A stretch of DNA of 14,596 bases from Peptococcaceae bacterium (GCA_017622155.1 JAGARS010000115.1:1-14596); one strand, 5' to 3'; positions 1 to 6,753 are shown, counted from the stretch's first letter. The notes: generated from the letters alone by a model not told the origin. Numbers and translations: made by a program.

Positions 1-605
1 CAGTTTAATAAAATCTGTTCCTTTTGCAGCTCATCTAAAGTTATTGTTGTTCTCTCTGCATATTTTCCATCCTTTTTTGCAAATACCCAGAAAGGATATT
101 TGCCAAATGTTACACTACAGAGATTTCGATTTTTCATATTCAAAATTTTTTCTTTGTATTTATCTACAAGCAATGCCAAAGTAACATGATTAGAACCTTT
201 TAACAAACTATAAACAACTTGCTCTGGAGTTCCTACCTGCAAAATTAATTCCGCTTTTGGATGTCGCCGTTTAAAGTTTAACATAATATCTTTCAAATAA
301 TAACCATATGCCTGACCAACCAGTAATGTAACCGTACCTTGCAGTTCTGTTTCATCTTCACTTAAACCAAACAATTGCTTTTTCAAATCCAGCATTTGAT
401 GTGCCAGCTGTAAAGCTTTTTGCCCTTCACCGGTAGGAACTACTCCCGAGGTAGTGCGTTCAAATAATTTTACACCAAGCTCATCTTCTAGGCTGGTAAG
501 GGAGCAGCTTAAACTAGACTGACCCATATATAAAGCTTTTGCTGCTTTTGAAATAGATTTTTGCTTTTCAATTTCGATAATATGTTCTAATTGTTCCAGT
601 CTCAT
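1..605 (-). CDS. LysR-family transcriptional regulator, C-terminus cut off by window edge
   Basis: This is a DNA-binding activator or repressor of the LysR type; its effector and targets are unknown. Reading from the ATG at 605 gives 201 open codons up to the window edge, about two thirds of the usual ~300 residues. The N-terminus (MRLEQLEHIIEIEKQKSISK) and the following stretch (AAKALYMGQSSLSCSLTSLE, then DELGVKLFERT) are the classic LysR winged helix-turn-helix with the A-A-x-x-L, Q-S-x-L-S and LG-x-x-LFER positions. A linker helix follows, then the start of the periplasmic-binding-protein-like effector domain from about residue 90. An AGGGGGG-type ribosome site lies 7 bases before the ATG. 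The gene follows the ligase-family gene on the same strand after a 54-bp gap that holds a candidate promoter and operator. It is visibly more AT-rich than its neighbours (about 35% GC over 61-120, against about 60% over 1021-1080). Confidence 0.9.
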   Translation of the reverse strand, partial: MRLEQLEHIIEIEKQKSISKAAKALYMGQSSLSCSLTSLEDELGVKLFERTTSGVVPTGEGQKALQLAHQMLDLKKQLFGLSEDETELQGTVTLLVGQAYGYYLKDIMLNFKRRHPKAELILQVGTPEQVVYSLLKGSNHVTLALLVDKYKEKILNMKNRNLCSVTFGKYPFWVFAKKDGKYAERTTITLDELQKEQILLN

Positions 606-626
606 ATAGGTGCCCCCCTATACATA

Positions 627-639
627 ATAACACAGTTAT
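627..639 (-). promoter_or_regulatory. Candidate LysR promoter with overlapping inverted repeat
   Basis: A perfect 5+5 inverted repeat with a 3-base spacer (ATAAC-TGT-GTTAT on the minus strand) sits 22 bases before the LysR start. It overlaps an extended -10 (TGT followed by TATTAT) on the same strand. LysR regulators usually bind interrupted palindromes near their own start, so this could be an autoregulatory site. The arms are short and no clear -35 is seen. Confidence 0.35.
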
Positions 640-659
640 ACGAAAATCTATCCAGCTTT

Positions 660-1358
660 TTATCTAGCTTTACGGATAATACCCATCGGTGTGCACTGAT
701 TACCCTGACACAGAGGGTTGTCCGCCAGCACTTTAGTCAGAAAATCAATCTGATTTTTCTTGCCGGAGAACCCTAAGATTTCAATACCCAGATCATTGGC
801 ATCAATTACTGCCACATCATAGCCCACTGCATCAGCTATATCACGACATACTTTGTCGGGATTCAGAGGGCCTAATGTAACGCATTTGTTCAGCGGAGGC
901 ATTGCTGTTGGGCATGGACCGTCAATAGCACGCACTTCGTCACCGCAAATAGCATAGAAAATGCCGCGTTTTTTGAACAGTTTACCAATGGCGGAACAAA
1001 ATGCTGCAAATAATACGCGCGGTGTGCCTACCAGGTCAATGGTCACCTGCATGGTTTCCGGCATGGTGCGCCCCAAACCGTGCGGAGAACGATACACGAA
1101 TTTTACCAGCAGTTTTGCCAGAAAGCCCGGTTTAATTTCATCCAGCGGAATGGCACGATTTTGTGTACATGCCACTGCTTTTTCAGACATAAACAGAATA
1201 TCGCCTTTCTGCATATGGGGCAGCGCATATTCTTTTACCATATCAATCATATCATCATCTTTGCCAATGAGCTTGGTCTGTAATGCATACCGCTCATAGG
1301 CTGTACCATCGACAATGCGAATTAATTCTTTTCCTTCATTTACTGTAATATTTTCCAT
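660..1358 (-). CDS. Coenzyme F420-0:L-glutamate ligase-family protein (CofE/FbiB-like domain), stand-alone
   Basis: The 232-residue protein fits the F420-0:gamma-glutamyl ligase fold, which in methanogens and actinobacteria adds glutamates to coenzyme F420. Family-like blocks are GDILFMSEKAVACTQ at residues 52-66, a GTPRVLFAAFCSAIGKLF stretch at 111-128, RAIDGPCPTAMPP at 143-155 and IDANDLGIEILG at 185-196. The ATG at 1358 is preferred: GAGGAG lies 8 bases before it. A GTG at 1367 is in frame but overlaps that ribosome site. No other F420 gene is in the window, and homologues are common in Bacillota that are not known to make F420. The real substrate is therefore unknown and may be another gamma-glutamyl acceptor. 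It has its own promoter with a perfect TTGACA and precedes the LysR gene on the same strand. Confidence 0.82.
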   Translation of the reverse strand: MENITVNEGKELIRIVDGTAYERYALQTKLIGKDDDMIDMVKEYALPHMQKGDILFMSEKAVACTQNRAIPLDEIKPGFLAKLLVKFVYRSPHGLGRTMPETMQVTIDLVGTPRVLFAAFCSAIGKLFKKRGIFYAICGDEVRAIDGPCPTAMPPLNKCVTLGPLNPDKVCRDIADAVGYDVAVIDANDLGIEILGFSGKKNQIDFLTKVLADNPLCQGNQCTPMGIIRKAR

Positions 1359-1366
1359 CTTATCCA

Positions 1367-1372
1367 CTCCTC
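1367..1372 (-). promoter_or_regulatory. Ribosome binding site that fixes the ligase-family start
   Basis: GAGGAG on the minus strand is 8 bases upstream of the ATG at 1358. Its first bases overlap the alternative GTG (1365-1367), which rules that GTG out as the main start. Confidence 0.75.
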
Positions 1373-1414
1373 ATAGTGTCCCGATATTATCGTACAACTG
1401 CTTGTCCGTCTTTT

Positions 1415-1443
1415 AGGATAGTGCTTTTCTATACCTCTGTCAA
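1415..1443 (-). promoter_or_regulatory. Sigma-A-type promoter of the ligase-family gene
   Basis: Minus strand: a perfect -35 TTGACA (1438-1443), a 17-base spacer and a -10 TATCCT (1415-1420, 4 of 6 consensus). It lies in the 128-bp gap after murJ, so the ligase-family gene can be transcribed independently of murJ. Confidence 0.65.
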
Positions 1444-1486
1444 GCAAATTGCACAGTATTTTCTATGCAAATCAACATTTGCTGCA

Positions 1487-3109
1487 TTAGCTGCGACGCA
1501 GTTTGCGTTTCACAATACGCAGCACCTGCTGTGCTTCTTCCATACGCATTACAATTGCCATTGCCGCATATACCACTACACCTGCTGTAATGCCAATACC
1601 CACCTGCAGCACCTGCATCAGTTTACTGCTCAAATCCAGTATCTGCTCCAGCCCATTTGCCACAAAATATACTGCCACACCCATCACAGCCGATGCAATG
1701 ATCGACTGCAGTGCCGATTTCACCAGAGCTTTTCCGCCATACTGGCCAATTTTAAACCGCAAGGCCACTCCCAGCACCAGCATACTTAATAAACCGCTCA
1801 GCGAATAGGCCATTGCAAGCCCTCTGTAGGTAAATGGTCCTACCAGAATAATGCTGATGATAATGTTAAACAGCAGCACAAATACATTAATCAGTACCGG
1901 AGATTTGGTGTCCTGCACTGCATAAAACCCTCTGTTCAGAATCTGCTGGGCTCCATACCCAACTACCCCAATACAGTAGTATACCAGAATGACCGATACC
2001 AGCTCAATCTGTACTGTAGTAACGGCACCTTGCTGATACATGGCTCTTACTACCGGATGACTAAGTGCTATAAGGCCTACTGATGCAGGCAATGTAATGA
2101 AAATAACTGTACGCAGCCCCATCGTCAGATTCTGCTTATATTCTTTCATTTCTCCCCGTGCTACATGACTTGTCATAGTAGGGAATACCGAAAGCCCAAT
2201 AGCAGCCGCAAAAATACCTACCGGAAGCATCATAATACGCTGCGCCTGTTTCAGTGCATATACCACACCGCCGCCTAAACCCGATGCCAAACGCTGGCTT
2301 ACCAGCAGGTTCAGCTCATTCATAGACAAGCCTAATACTACCGGCAAAAACAACAGGAAGAATTTTTTCACACCCGGATGGCGAAGATTTAAAGTTAATT
2401 TATAGGAAAACCCATATTGACGCATAGAGCGAATCTGCAGCAGCAGATTCAATGCCGCACCAACTACCACACCGATGGTGAAACCGGCAATCCCAATATG
2501 CTGTGCCAGCAGAATACCGATAACAATAATGGCAATATTGTATACGACTGCCCCCAAAGCCGGCACCGTAAATTCTTTATAGCATTGCAGGATCCCTTGC
2601 GAAATCCCCGCAAGACACATAAAGAAGCACTGGGCAAACATAAGCCGCGTAAGCACAATCGTCAGTGCTGTAGCCTCTGCTGCATTTTCATGTTTAAATT
2701 CTACCATGATATCAATCAGCTGTGGTGTAAAGACCATCCCTATCGCAATCAGCACCATGGATGCAATGGCCACAATATTCAAGATGGTGCTGGCCATTAC
2801 ATGGGCATCTTCATCCTGTTCTGTAGCCAGATAACTGCTGAATACCGGGATAAACGCTGAGCTCAGCCCGCCGCCCACCAGTGCAAAATAAATCAAATCC
2901 GGGATGGTAAACGCCGCCGTATATGCATCGGCCTGCCAGCTGATGCCAAACATACTGCTGACTGAAATATCGCGTACAAACCCCAGTATACGGGAAATCG
3001 TCATCATAATGGTCAGCATTCCTGCTGCATATAACACACTGCTATGCTGTTTCTTTTTCGGTTTCTCTTTTTTGTTCTGCCCGTTTTCCGGCACGGAAGC
3101 TTCACTCAT
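1487..3109 (-). CDS. murJ: Lipid II flippase MurJ
   Basis: MurJ (MviN) flips the undecaprenyl-linked peptidoglycan precursor lipid II across the cytoplasmic membrane. The 540-residue protein starts with a charged cytoplasmic tail (lysine-rich, about residues 1-22) and continues as a hydrophobic protein with about 14 predicted helices. The diagnostic N-terminal block is present: SRILGFVRDISVSSMFG (39-55) with Arg40 and Arg46, then DAYTAAFTIPDLIYF (61-75) and GGGLSSAFIPVF (79-90). This matches the MOP-superfamily MurJ signature with its conserved arginines in helices 1 and 2. The ATG at 3109 has AGGTAG 6 bases upstream. It follows the cation antiporter gene by 141 bp, and that gap contains a long inverted repeat. 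Length and composition look intact. A related polysaccharide flippase is less likely because of the R-ILGF-RD block. Confidence 0.95.
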   Translation of the reverse strand: MSEASVPENGQNKKEKPKKKQHSSVLYAAGMLTIMMTISRILGFVRDISVSSMFGISWQADAYTAAFTIPDLIYFALVGGGLSSAFIPVFSSYLATEQDEDAHVMASTILNIVAIASMVLIAIGMVFTPQLIDIMVEFKHENAAEATALTIVLTRLMFAQCFFMCLAGISQGILQCYKEFTVPALGAVVYNIAIIVIGILLAQHIGIAGFTIGVVVGAALNLLLQIRSMRQYGFSYKLTLNLRHPGVKKFFLLFLPVVLGLSMNELNLLVSQRLASGLGGGVVYALKQAQRIMMLPVGIFAAAIGLSVFPTMTSHVARGEMKEYKQNLTMGLRTVIFITLPASVGLIALSHPVVRAMYQQGAVTTVQIELVSVILVYYCIGVVGYGAQQILNRGFYAVQDTKSPVLINVFVLLFNIIISIILVGPFTYRGLAMAYSLSGLLSMLVLGVALRFKIGQYGGKALVKSALQSIIASAVMGVAVYFVANGLEQILDLSSKLMQVLQVGIGITAGVVVYAAMAIVMRMEEAQQVLRIVKRKLRRS

Positions 3110-3130
3110 AACATACTACCTGAACTTTCT

Positions 3131-3166
3131 TTTTGCAGAAATGACGCCGTGAGGATTTCTGCAAAA
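3131..3166 (-). promoter_or_regulatory. 12-bp perfect inverted repeat in the murJ leader
   Basis: TTTTGCAGAAAT (3131-3142) is exactly complementary to ATTTCTGCAAAA (3155-3166), with a 12-base loop. In murJ mRNA the hairpin ends 9 bases before the AGGTAG ribosome site (3116-3121). Neither strand has a U-tract after the stem, so it does not look like an intrinsic terminator. It could be an operator or an mRNA leader structure affecting murJ translation or stability. Confidence 0.6.
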
Positions 3167-3181
3167 TATTCTCGTATGTTT

Positions 3182-3203
3182 TATTTTACCCTATTGTAAA
3201 ATA
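3182..3203. repeat. 8-bp AT-rich inverted repeat upstream of murJ
   Basis: TATTTTAC and GTAAAATA face each other around a 6-base loop, with no U-tract. It lies where a murJ promoter would be expected. TTTACA-like and TTGTCT-like -35 candidates occur nearby, but none has a well-spaced good -10. It may be an operator or a chance product of AT-rich DNA. Confidence 0.35.
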
Positions 3204-3250
3204 TTTGTATAGACAAAATTTCTTATGCTACTTTTTGGTTTCGCCCTTTA

Positions 3251-4234
3251 TCACAGGATACTCCACAGTATTGCCACAAGAAAGCCAAAATAACCGACTC
3301 CGCAAAAAAGCAGCGCAGACATTGGAACGCATTGTTTGCGGCATACCGTAATATAGAGCACACCGGTACTAATCAGCAGACATGTACTGCTAATCCATGC
3401 GGATAGTGTAAGCGTCCAATCACACAAAAGCATCCCCATAGCAGGAATCATCGTACTTTGAAATGCCATAGCACCGGTAATATTGCCTAGAGCCAAGCGG
3501 TCTTTTCCGCGAGACACCCATATGACACTGTTGAACTTTTCCGGCAATTCTGTAGCAATTGGCGCTATAATCATTGACAATATCAGCGGATGAATACCAT
3601 ACAGCTCAGCTGTACGAGATATCCCGGCTACAAAGTATTCCGCCCCTCCTACAATAGCGCCTAAGCCCAGCCCGAACTGCAGCAAAATCATGAAATAGGA
3701 AGGCGTTGACCTTCGGCTGAAATATAGTGGTCGTAAATTTTCATCGCTCATAGCATTCCCGCTATGGGCTACCTTCCAGGCATACACCAGATAAGCCAGC
3801 ACCAGCAGTGCCGCCACATAAGGCTTCTTTGGCTGCGATATAAAAGATGCTCCTATCACCAGAAGATACATACACATAAAAAACACAAGATCCCGTTTCA
3901 GGTCTGCTGCATCCACATGCATAATCTTCCGTCCTGTTTTACGCCCGCGCAAAAACCACGCAGCAAATCCTGTGATAAACATAGCCAGTGTGCCCAGCAT
4001 AAATGGCGCTCCCAGAATTGCACCGATGCCAATGTCCACTGCATCAGCGCCGCCACTAAAAAACGCAATCAGCGGAATTATGGATTCCGGAAGCGCCGTC
4101 CCCACCGCAGCCAGCAAATGTCCGATAGAGCCTTCCGGCAGTTTGAGACGGCTGCCAAGCCATTCTACACTGTTTGTAAATAATTCCGCTCCCATCAGTA
4201 TCATTAGCAATCCGGCAAGTAATTGTATCACCAT
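3251..4234 (-). CDS. CaCA-superfamily cation antiporter (sodium/calcium exchanger-like) with atypical alpha repeats
   Basis: This 327-residue integral membrane protein has two inverted halves of about five helices each, as in bacterial Na+/Ca2+ exchangers. Alpha-1 is AAVGTALPES (residues 42-51, acidic Glu50). Alpha-2 is APIATELPEKFNS (224-236, Glu232), followed by LALGNITGAMAFQST (247-261). The TALPE/TELPE pair is the family hallmark. The second half of alpha-1, normally like GN-x-x-GSN, reads GAILGAPFMLG here, so one set of expected polar cation ligands is missing and the ion specificity is uncertain. The ATG at 4234 is chosen because GGAGAG is 7 bases upstream; a TTG at 4240 would be only 1 base from it. 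It follows the YetF-type gene by 90 bp on the same strand, possibly in one transcript. No terminator is seen after it. Confidence 0.85.
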   Translation of the reverse strand: MVIQLLAGLLMILMGAELFTNSVEWLGSRLKLPEGSIGHLLAAVGTALPESIIPLIAFFSGGADAVDIGIGAILGAPFMLGTLAMFITGFAAWFLRGRKTGRKIMHVDAADLKRDLVFFMCMYLLVIGASFISQPKKPYVAALLVLAYLVYAWKVAHSGNAMSDENLRPLYFSRRSTPSYFMILLQFGLGLGAIVGGAEYFVAGISRTAELYGIHPLILSMIIAPIATELPEKFNSVIWVSRGKDRLALGNITGAMAFQSTMIPAMGMLLCDWTLTLSAWISSTCLLISTGVLYITVCRKQCVPMSALLFCGVGYFGFLVAILWSIL

Positions 4235-4241
4235 AAGCAAT

Positions 4242-4247
4242 CTCTCC
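4242..4247 (-). promoter_or_regulatory. Ribosome binding site that fixes the antiporter start
   Basis: GGAGAG on the minus strand is 7 bases before the ATG at 4234 and 1 base from the in-frame TTG at 4240, so the ATG is favoured. Confidence 0.7.
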
Positions 4248-4324
4248 AGTCATCATCAGTTCTCCTATCTGTCCCTTTACTATATGACCGGAAAGGTAGT
4301 CCCTATTCCACAAAACTGCAAAAA

Positions 4325-5056
4325 TCAATGCATGGTTTCCTGCGTCTCTAATGCTTCTATACGTGTCATCAGATAAATTGTCCCATCATTACTTATGCTG
4401 GCAAAAAATACATCCCGCGGATTCGTAATATTTTTTTGCTTCAGCTGTTCCATCAGCCATTGTTTTGTTAAATGATTGTCTCGTAAACCGCGCATATTAA
4501 CTTCTCCATCATCAATCAGTGTAAGCGGCATGCCTTTAAAAACTGCCGGCTCTTTAAAAGCAAAATCACCTTTTGTAGCCGGTTTTTTATCTGAACGCAG
4601 CAGCACCGTCAATTCTCCCGATGTTTCCAACACTGCATAGTCTACTTCTGCAATATCAAACACATCTTTTTGCCGCAGCTGACTCATCAAATCATCAATA
4701 TTATACCGTGCTTTGCGCATTTCTCTCATTTGCAGTTTTCCCGCTGCAATCAGCAAATTCGGTTTTCCATACAGGATTCGTCTAAATTTATTACTTTTCA
4801 GACATAGCATCGATACACTTACCTGCAGCACTGTCAGAATTAACATCGGCACTATACTATGCAGCAATGTCAGGTTGCGATCTGTAAGCGGCAATGTAGC
4901 CAATTCTGCCACGACAATTGCTACCACAAAATCCAGATTGGACAGCTGACCAATTTCTCGTTTTCCCATAATCCGCATAGAAACCAAAAGCAGCAGATAT
5001 ATGATCAATACCCGCATCACCAGTGCCCAAAAACCGATATCTGTTCCGTTCCCCAT
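4325..5056 (-). CDS. YetF-type membrane protein (DUF421)
   Basis: The protein has 243 residues from the ATG at 5056, close to the usual YetF length. Three hydrophobic segments (about 8-27, 41-56, 63-85) are followed by a soluble C-terminal domain. The family signature GKREIGQLSNLDFVVAIVVA spans 31-50 and continues ELATLPL. The cytoplasmic part has the typical GKLQMREMRKARYNIDDLMS (106-125) and the QLRQKDVFDIAEVDYAVLET stretch (126-145). Members in Bacillus occur in the spore or vegetative membrane; the biochemical role is poorly known. The start is set by GGAGG 6 bases upstream; a further 22 in-frame residues upstream have no ribosome site and would run into the promoter. It is divergent from the 64-residue gene and shares an overlapping promoter region with it. 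The antiporter gene follows. Confidence 0.88.
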   Translation of the reverse strand: MGNGTDIGFWALVMRVLIIYLLLLVSMRIMGKREIGQLSNLDFVVAIVVAELATLPLTDRNLTLLHSIVPMLILTVLQVSVSMLCLKSNKFRRILYGKPNLLIAAGKLQMREMRKARYNIDDLMSQLRQKDVFDIAEVDYAVLETSGELTVLLRSDKKPATKGDFAFKEPAVFKGMPLTLIDDGEVNMRGLRDNHLTKQWLMEQLKQKNITNPRDVFFASISNDGTIYLMTRIEALETQETMH

Positions 5057-5062
5057 ACGATT

Positions 5063-5067
5063 CCTCC
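5063..5067 (-). promoter_or_regulatory. Ribosome binding site that fixes the YetF-type start
   Basis: GGAGG on the minus strand lies 6 bases before the ATG at 5056, excluding the longer in-frame reading that begins at 5122. Confidence 0.8.
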
Positions 5068-5069
5068 AA

Positions 5070-5098
5070 TAGACAAATTGATGATAATCGGTTATAAT
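5070..5098 (+). promoter_or_regulatory. Sigma-A-type promoter, rightward
   Basis: Plus strand: -35 TAGACA (5070-5075, 5 of 6 consensus), a 17-base spacer and a perfect -10 TATAAT (5093-5098). Transcription would begin near 5105 and read the small membrane protein gene at 5154, possibly continuing into the flavoprotein and symporter genes. Confidence 0.7.
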
Positions 5099-5122
5099 AC
5101 TAAGGTTAATATTTCTATGCAA
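5094..5122 (-). promoter_or_regulatory. Sigma-A-type promoter, leftward, overlapping the rightward one
   Basis: Minus strand: -10 TATTAT (5094-5099, 5 of 6 consensus), a 17-base spacer and -35 TTGCAT (5117-5122, 3 of 6). It would drive the YetF-type gene. Its -10 overlaps the rightward -10 by five bases because the sequence TTATAATA is nearly self-complementary. Confidence 0.5.
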
Positions 5123-5153
5123 TCATTTTAGTATAGGAGGTGCCCATACTGTT

Positions 5154-5348
5154 ATGACTACACTTGAAATCGTATCTTATGTTCTGATTCTGGTATCTGC
5201 CGTATTCAAAGGCATTGCGCTGATGAATCTGAACAATAAAAACCGCGAATTTGAAATCAGTAAAAAACTTTACACCAAATTTAATATCATCAGCTATCTG
5301 CTGCTGGTTCTCGGTGTCATTTTGTTTGTTTACTGCAATTTCCTGTAA
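5154..5348 (+). CDS. Small two-helix membrane protein, unknown function
   Basis: I do not recognise this 64-residue protein. It has two hydrophobic helices (about residues 5-23 and 43-62) joined by a polar, positively charged loop (NLNNKNREFEISKKLYTKFN), so both ends would lie on the same, probably outer, face. Support for it being real: a strong promoter about 50 bases upstream, a consensus AGGAGG, a neat fit in the gap and a stop followed by a hairpin. The ribosome site to start distance is 13 bases (5141-5153), longer than usual, and no closer in-frame start exists. It is divergent from the YetF-type gene and precedes the flavoprotein gene on the same strand. It could be a conserved small membrane protein modulating a neighbour; this is inference only. 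Confidence 0.72.
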   Translation: MTTLEIVSYVLILVSAVFKGIALMNLNNKNREFEISKKLYTKFNIISYLLLVLGVILFVYCNFL

Positions 5349-5354
5349 TCATAT

Positions 5355-5410
5355 AAACTATGCATCACTTTTATAGTTTGTCTGAATCAGCCGGAACTAT
5401 TCCTGGCTGA
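5355..5410 (+). other. Two tandem hairpins between the small protein and flavoprotein genes
   Basis: The first hairpin is AAACTAT (5355-5361) with ATAGTTT (5373-5379) around an 11-base loop. The second is TCAGCCGGAA (5387-5396) with TTCCTGGCTGA (5400-5410), 10 pairs with one bulged T and a 3-base loop. Neither is followed directly by a U-run. They may act as a weak or factor-dependent terminator, or as a processing or leader structure for the flavoprotein mRNA. Confidence 0.45.
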
Positions 5411-5454
5411 ATATTCTAATGCTTTTATCGTATTTTTCGAAAAGGTGGGATTGT

Positions 5455-6702
5455 ATGAAACGGATTTTGGTGCTGGGCGGTGGCGCATCCGGTATCGTGG
5501 CGGCAATTTCAGCTGCAGAGCATGCGGCAGCCGATACGGAAGTGATTCTTTTGGAACAGAATGCAAAGCTGGGCAAAAAACTTCTTGCCACCGGCAATGG
5601 ACGCTGCAACCTAGATAACCTTCACTGTTCCACCGATCATTATTTCACCAGCAGCCGCGAAACAGCAGCAGAAATGCTGGAATATATTGCACAGGTCAAT
5701 CTGCCTCAATGGTTTGCTGCACACGGATTATTGTGCAGAGAAGCAGATGAAGGGCGGCTTTACCCATACTCCAATCAGGCGGCTGATGTAGTAAATTTAC
5801 TGACTTACCGGTTAAAACAAACCGGTGTACAAATTTACACCGATTGCCGTGTCACAAATATAAACCGAAATCATTCTGTTTATATAATCAACACAGCTGA
5901 CGGAGCAGAATTTTACGGTGATGCTGTTATATGCGCTATGGGCGGCAATGCCGGTCCGCAGTTCGGCAGCGAAGGATTCGGCATTCGGGCAGCCTTCCGG
6001 GCAAATTGTCTGATGGAGCCCCTTTACCCTTGTCTGGTACCGTTAAAGTGTAATCCCGTACAAGTGCAAGGCTTATCCGGTATTCGGGTCAAAGCCGAAG
6101 CAGCGCTCTACGATGGTGATACACATCTGCACACAGAAAACGGTGAAATCCAGTTCACCGACTATGGGCTTTCCGGTATTGCTATTATGCAGCTTTCCGG
6201 CTGGCTTGGCCCACAATATAATCTCAACTGTCCGAATATTCGGCTGAATCTGTTTCCACACTATACAGCAGCTGCATTGACTGATTTGTTATTTTCTCGC
6301 GTACAGCAAATGCCGGGCGCTTCTGTTGCAGACTATATGGTTGGTCTCGTACATCCGCAAGCAGGACTTGCAGTATGGCAGGCACAGCAATTAGGAGATA
6401 GCAACCGTACAGCAGATTCTGTCACCCGAGAAGAGTGGGACTTATTTGCACATGGTCTCCAGAACTGGACGTTTACTGATCTTGCCGATATTGGCTGGAA
6501 ACATGCACAGACCACCGGAGGCGGGATTGCTCTGCAGCAGTTGGAATCGCACAGTTTTCAGCTAAAAGACAGCCCTGGGCTATACTTCACCGGAGAAACT
6601 GCTGACTGCACCGGATACTGCGGCGGATACAATCTGCATTGGGCTTTCGGAAGCGGTATTCTGGCTGGAAAACATGCTGCTGAAACATTAAAAAACATTT
6701 AG
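5455..6702 (+). CDS. NAD(P)/FAD-dependent oxidoreductase, BaiN/HI0933 family
   Basis: This is a 415-residue flavoprotein of the HI0933/BaiN type (PF03486-like). The family is widespread; a few members reduce unsaturated steroid or other C=C bonds, and most have no assigned substrate. It opens with the dinucleotide-binding motif LGGGASGIVAAISAA (7-21). The family block LEQNAKLGKKLLATGNGRC (33-51) follows, in which the glycine-rich ATGNGRCN contacts FAD. The C-terminus has YFTGETADCTGYCGGYNLHW, the usual FAD-closing signature ahead of AFGSGILAG. The ATG at 5455 is used because AAGGTGG is 6 bases upstream and homologues begin just before GGGASG; an ATG at 5419 adds 12 residues with no ribosome site. 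No signal peptide is seen, so it is cytoplasmic. The symporter gene follows after 51 bp, probably co-transcribed. Confidence 0.92.
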   Translation: MKRILVLGGGASGIVAAISAAEHAAADTEVILLEQNAKLGKKLLATGNGRCNLDNLHCSTDHYFTSSRETAAEMLEYIAQVNLPQWFAAHGLLCREADEGRLYPYSNQAADVVNLLTYRLKQTGVQIYTDCRVTNINRNHSVYIINTADGAEFYGDAVICAMGGNAGPQFGSEGFGIRAAFRANCLMEPLYPCLVPLKCNPVQVQGLSGIRVKAEAALYDGDTHLHTENGEIQFTDYGLSGIAIMQLSGWLGPQYNLNCPNIRLNLFPHYTAAALTDLLFSRVQQMPGASVADYMVGLVHPQAGLAVWQAQQLGDSNRTADSVTREEWDLFAHGLQNWTFTDLADIGWKHAQTTGGGIALQQLESHSFQLKDSPGLYFTGETADCTGYCGGYNLHWAFGSGILAGKHAAETLKNI

Positions 6703-6708
6703 GAATCA

Positions 6709-6725
6709 AGCAGTGTTTCACTGCT
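6709..6725 (+). other. Short perfect hairpin between flavoprotein and symporter genes
   Basis: AGCAGTG and CACTGCT pair perfectly around a TTT loop, 7 bases after the flavoprotein stop. The following bases are AAATATATATT, not a U-tract. It may be an intercistronic stability or attenuation element rather than a full terminator. Confidence 0.4.
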
Positions 6726-6753
6726 AAATATATATTCAGAAAGGAATTATTTT

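Noticed and set aside
660..1358. A complete F420 biosynthesis locus
   Set aside because: Only the ligase-family protein is present; no CofC, CofD or F420-dependent enzyme is found nearby.
1467..1482. GCAAAT/ATTTGC hairpin just after the murJ stop, considered as a terminator
   Set aside because: The stem is 6 bp and AT-rich and no U-tract follows on the minus strand.
1376..3152. Several plus-strand open frames (for example 1376-1789, 1503-1808, 2417-2860) opposite murJ
   Set aside because: They lie antisense to a well-supported murJ gene, are rich in His, Cys, Gln and Thr as expected for reverse-frame translations, and match no family.
4056..4328. Minus-strand frame in the leader and start of the antiporter gene, with a GGAG before an internal ATG
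   Set aside because: It runs out of frame into the antiporter gene, whose protein is clearly conserved-looking; the frame's protein has no recognisable features.
4961..5122. Longer YetF-type start at 5122
   Set aside because: No ribosome site supports it, and the added residues would overlap the leftward promoter; a strong GGAGG marks 5056.
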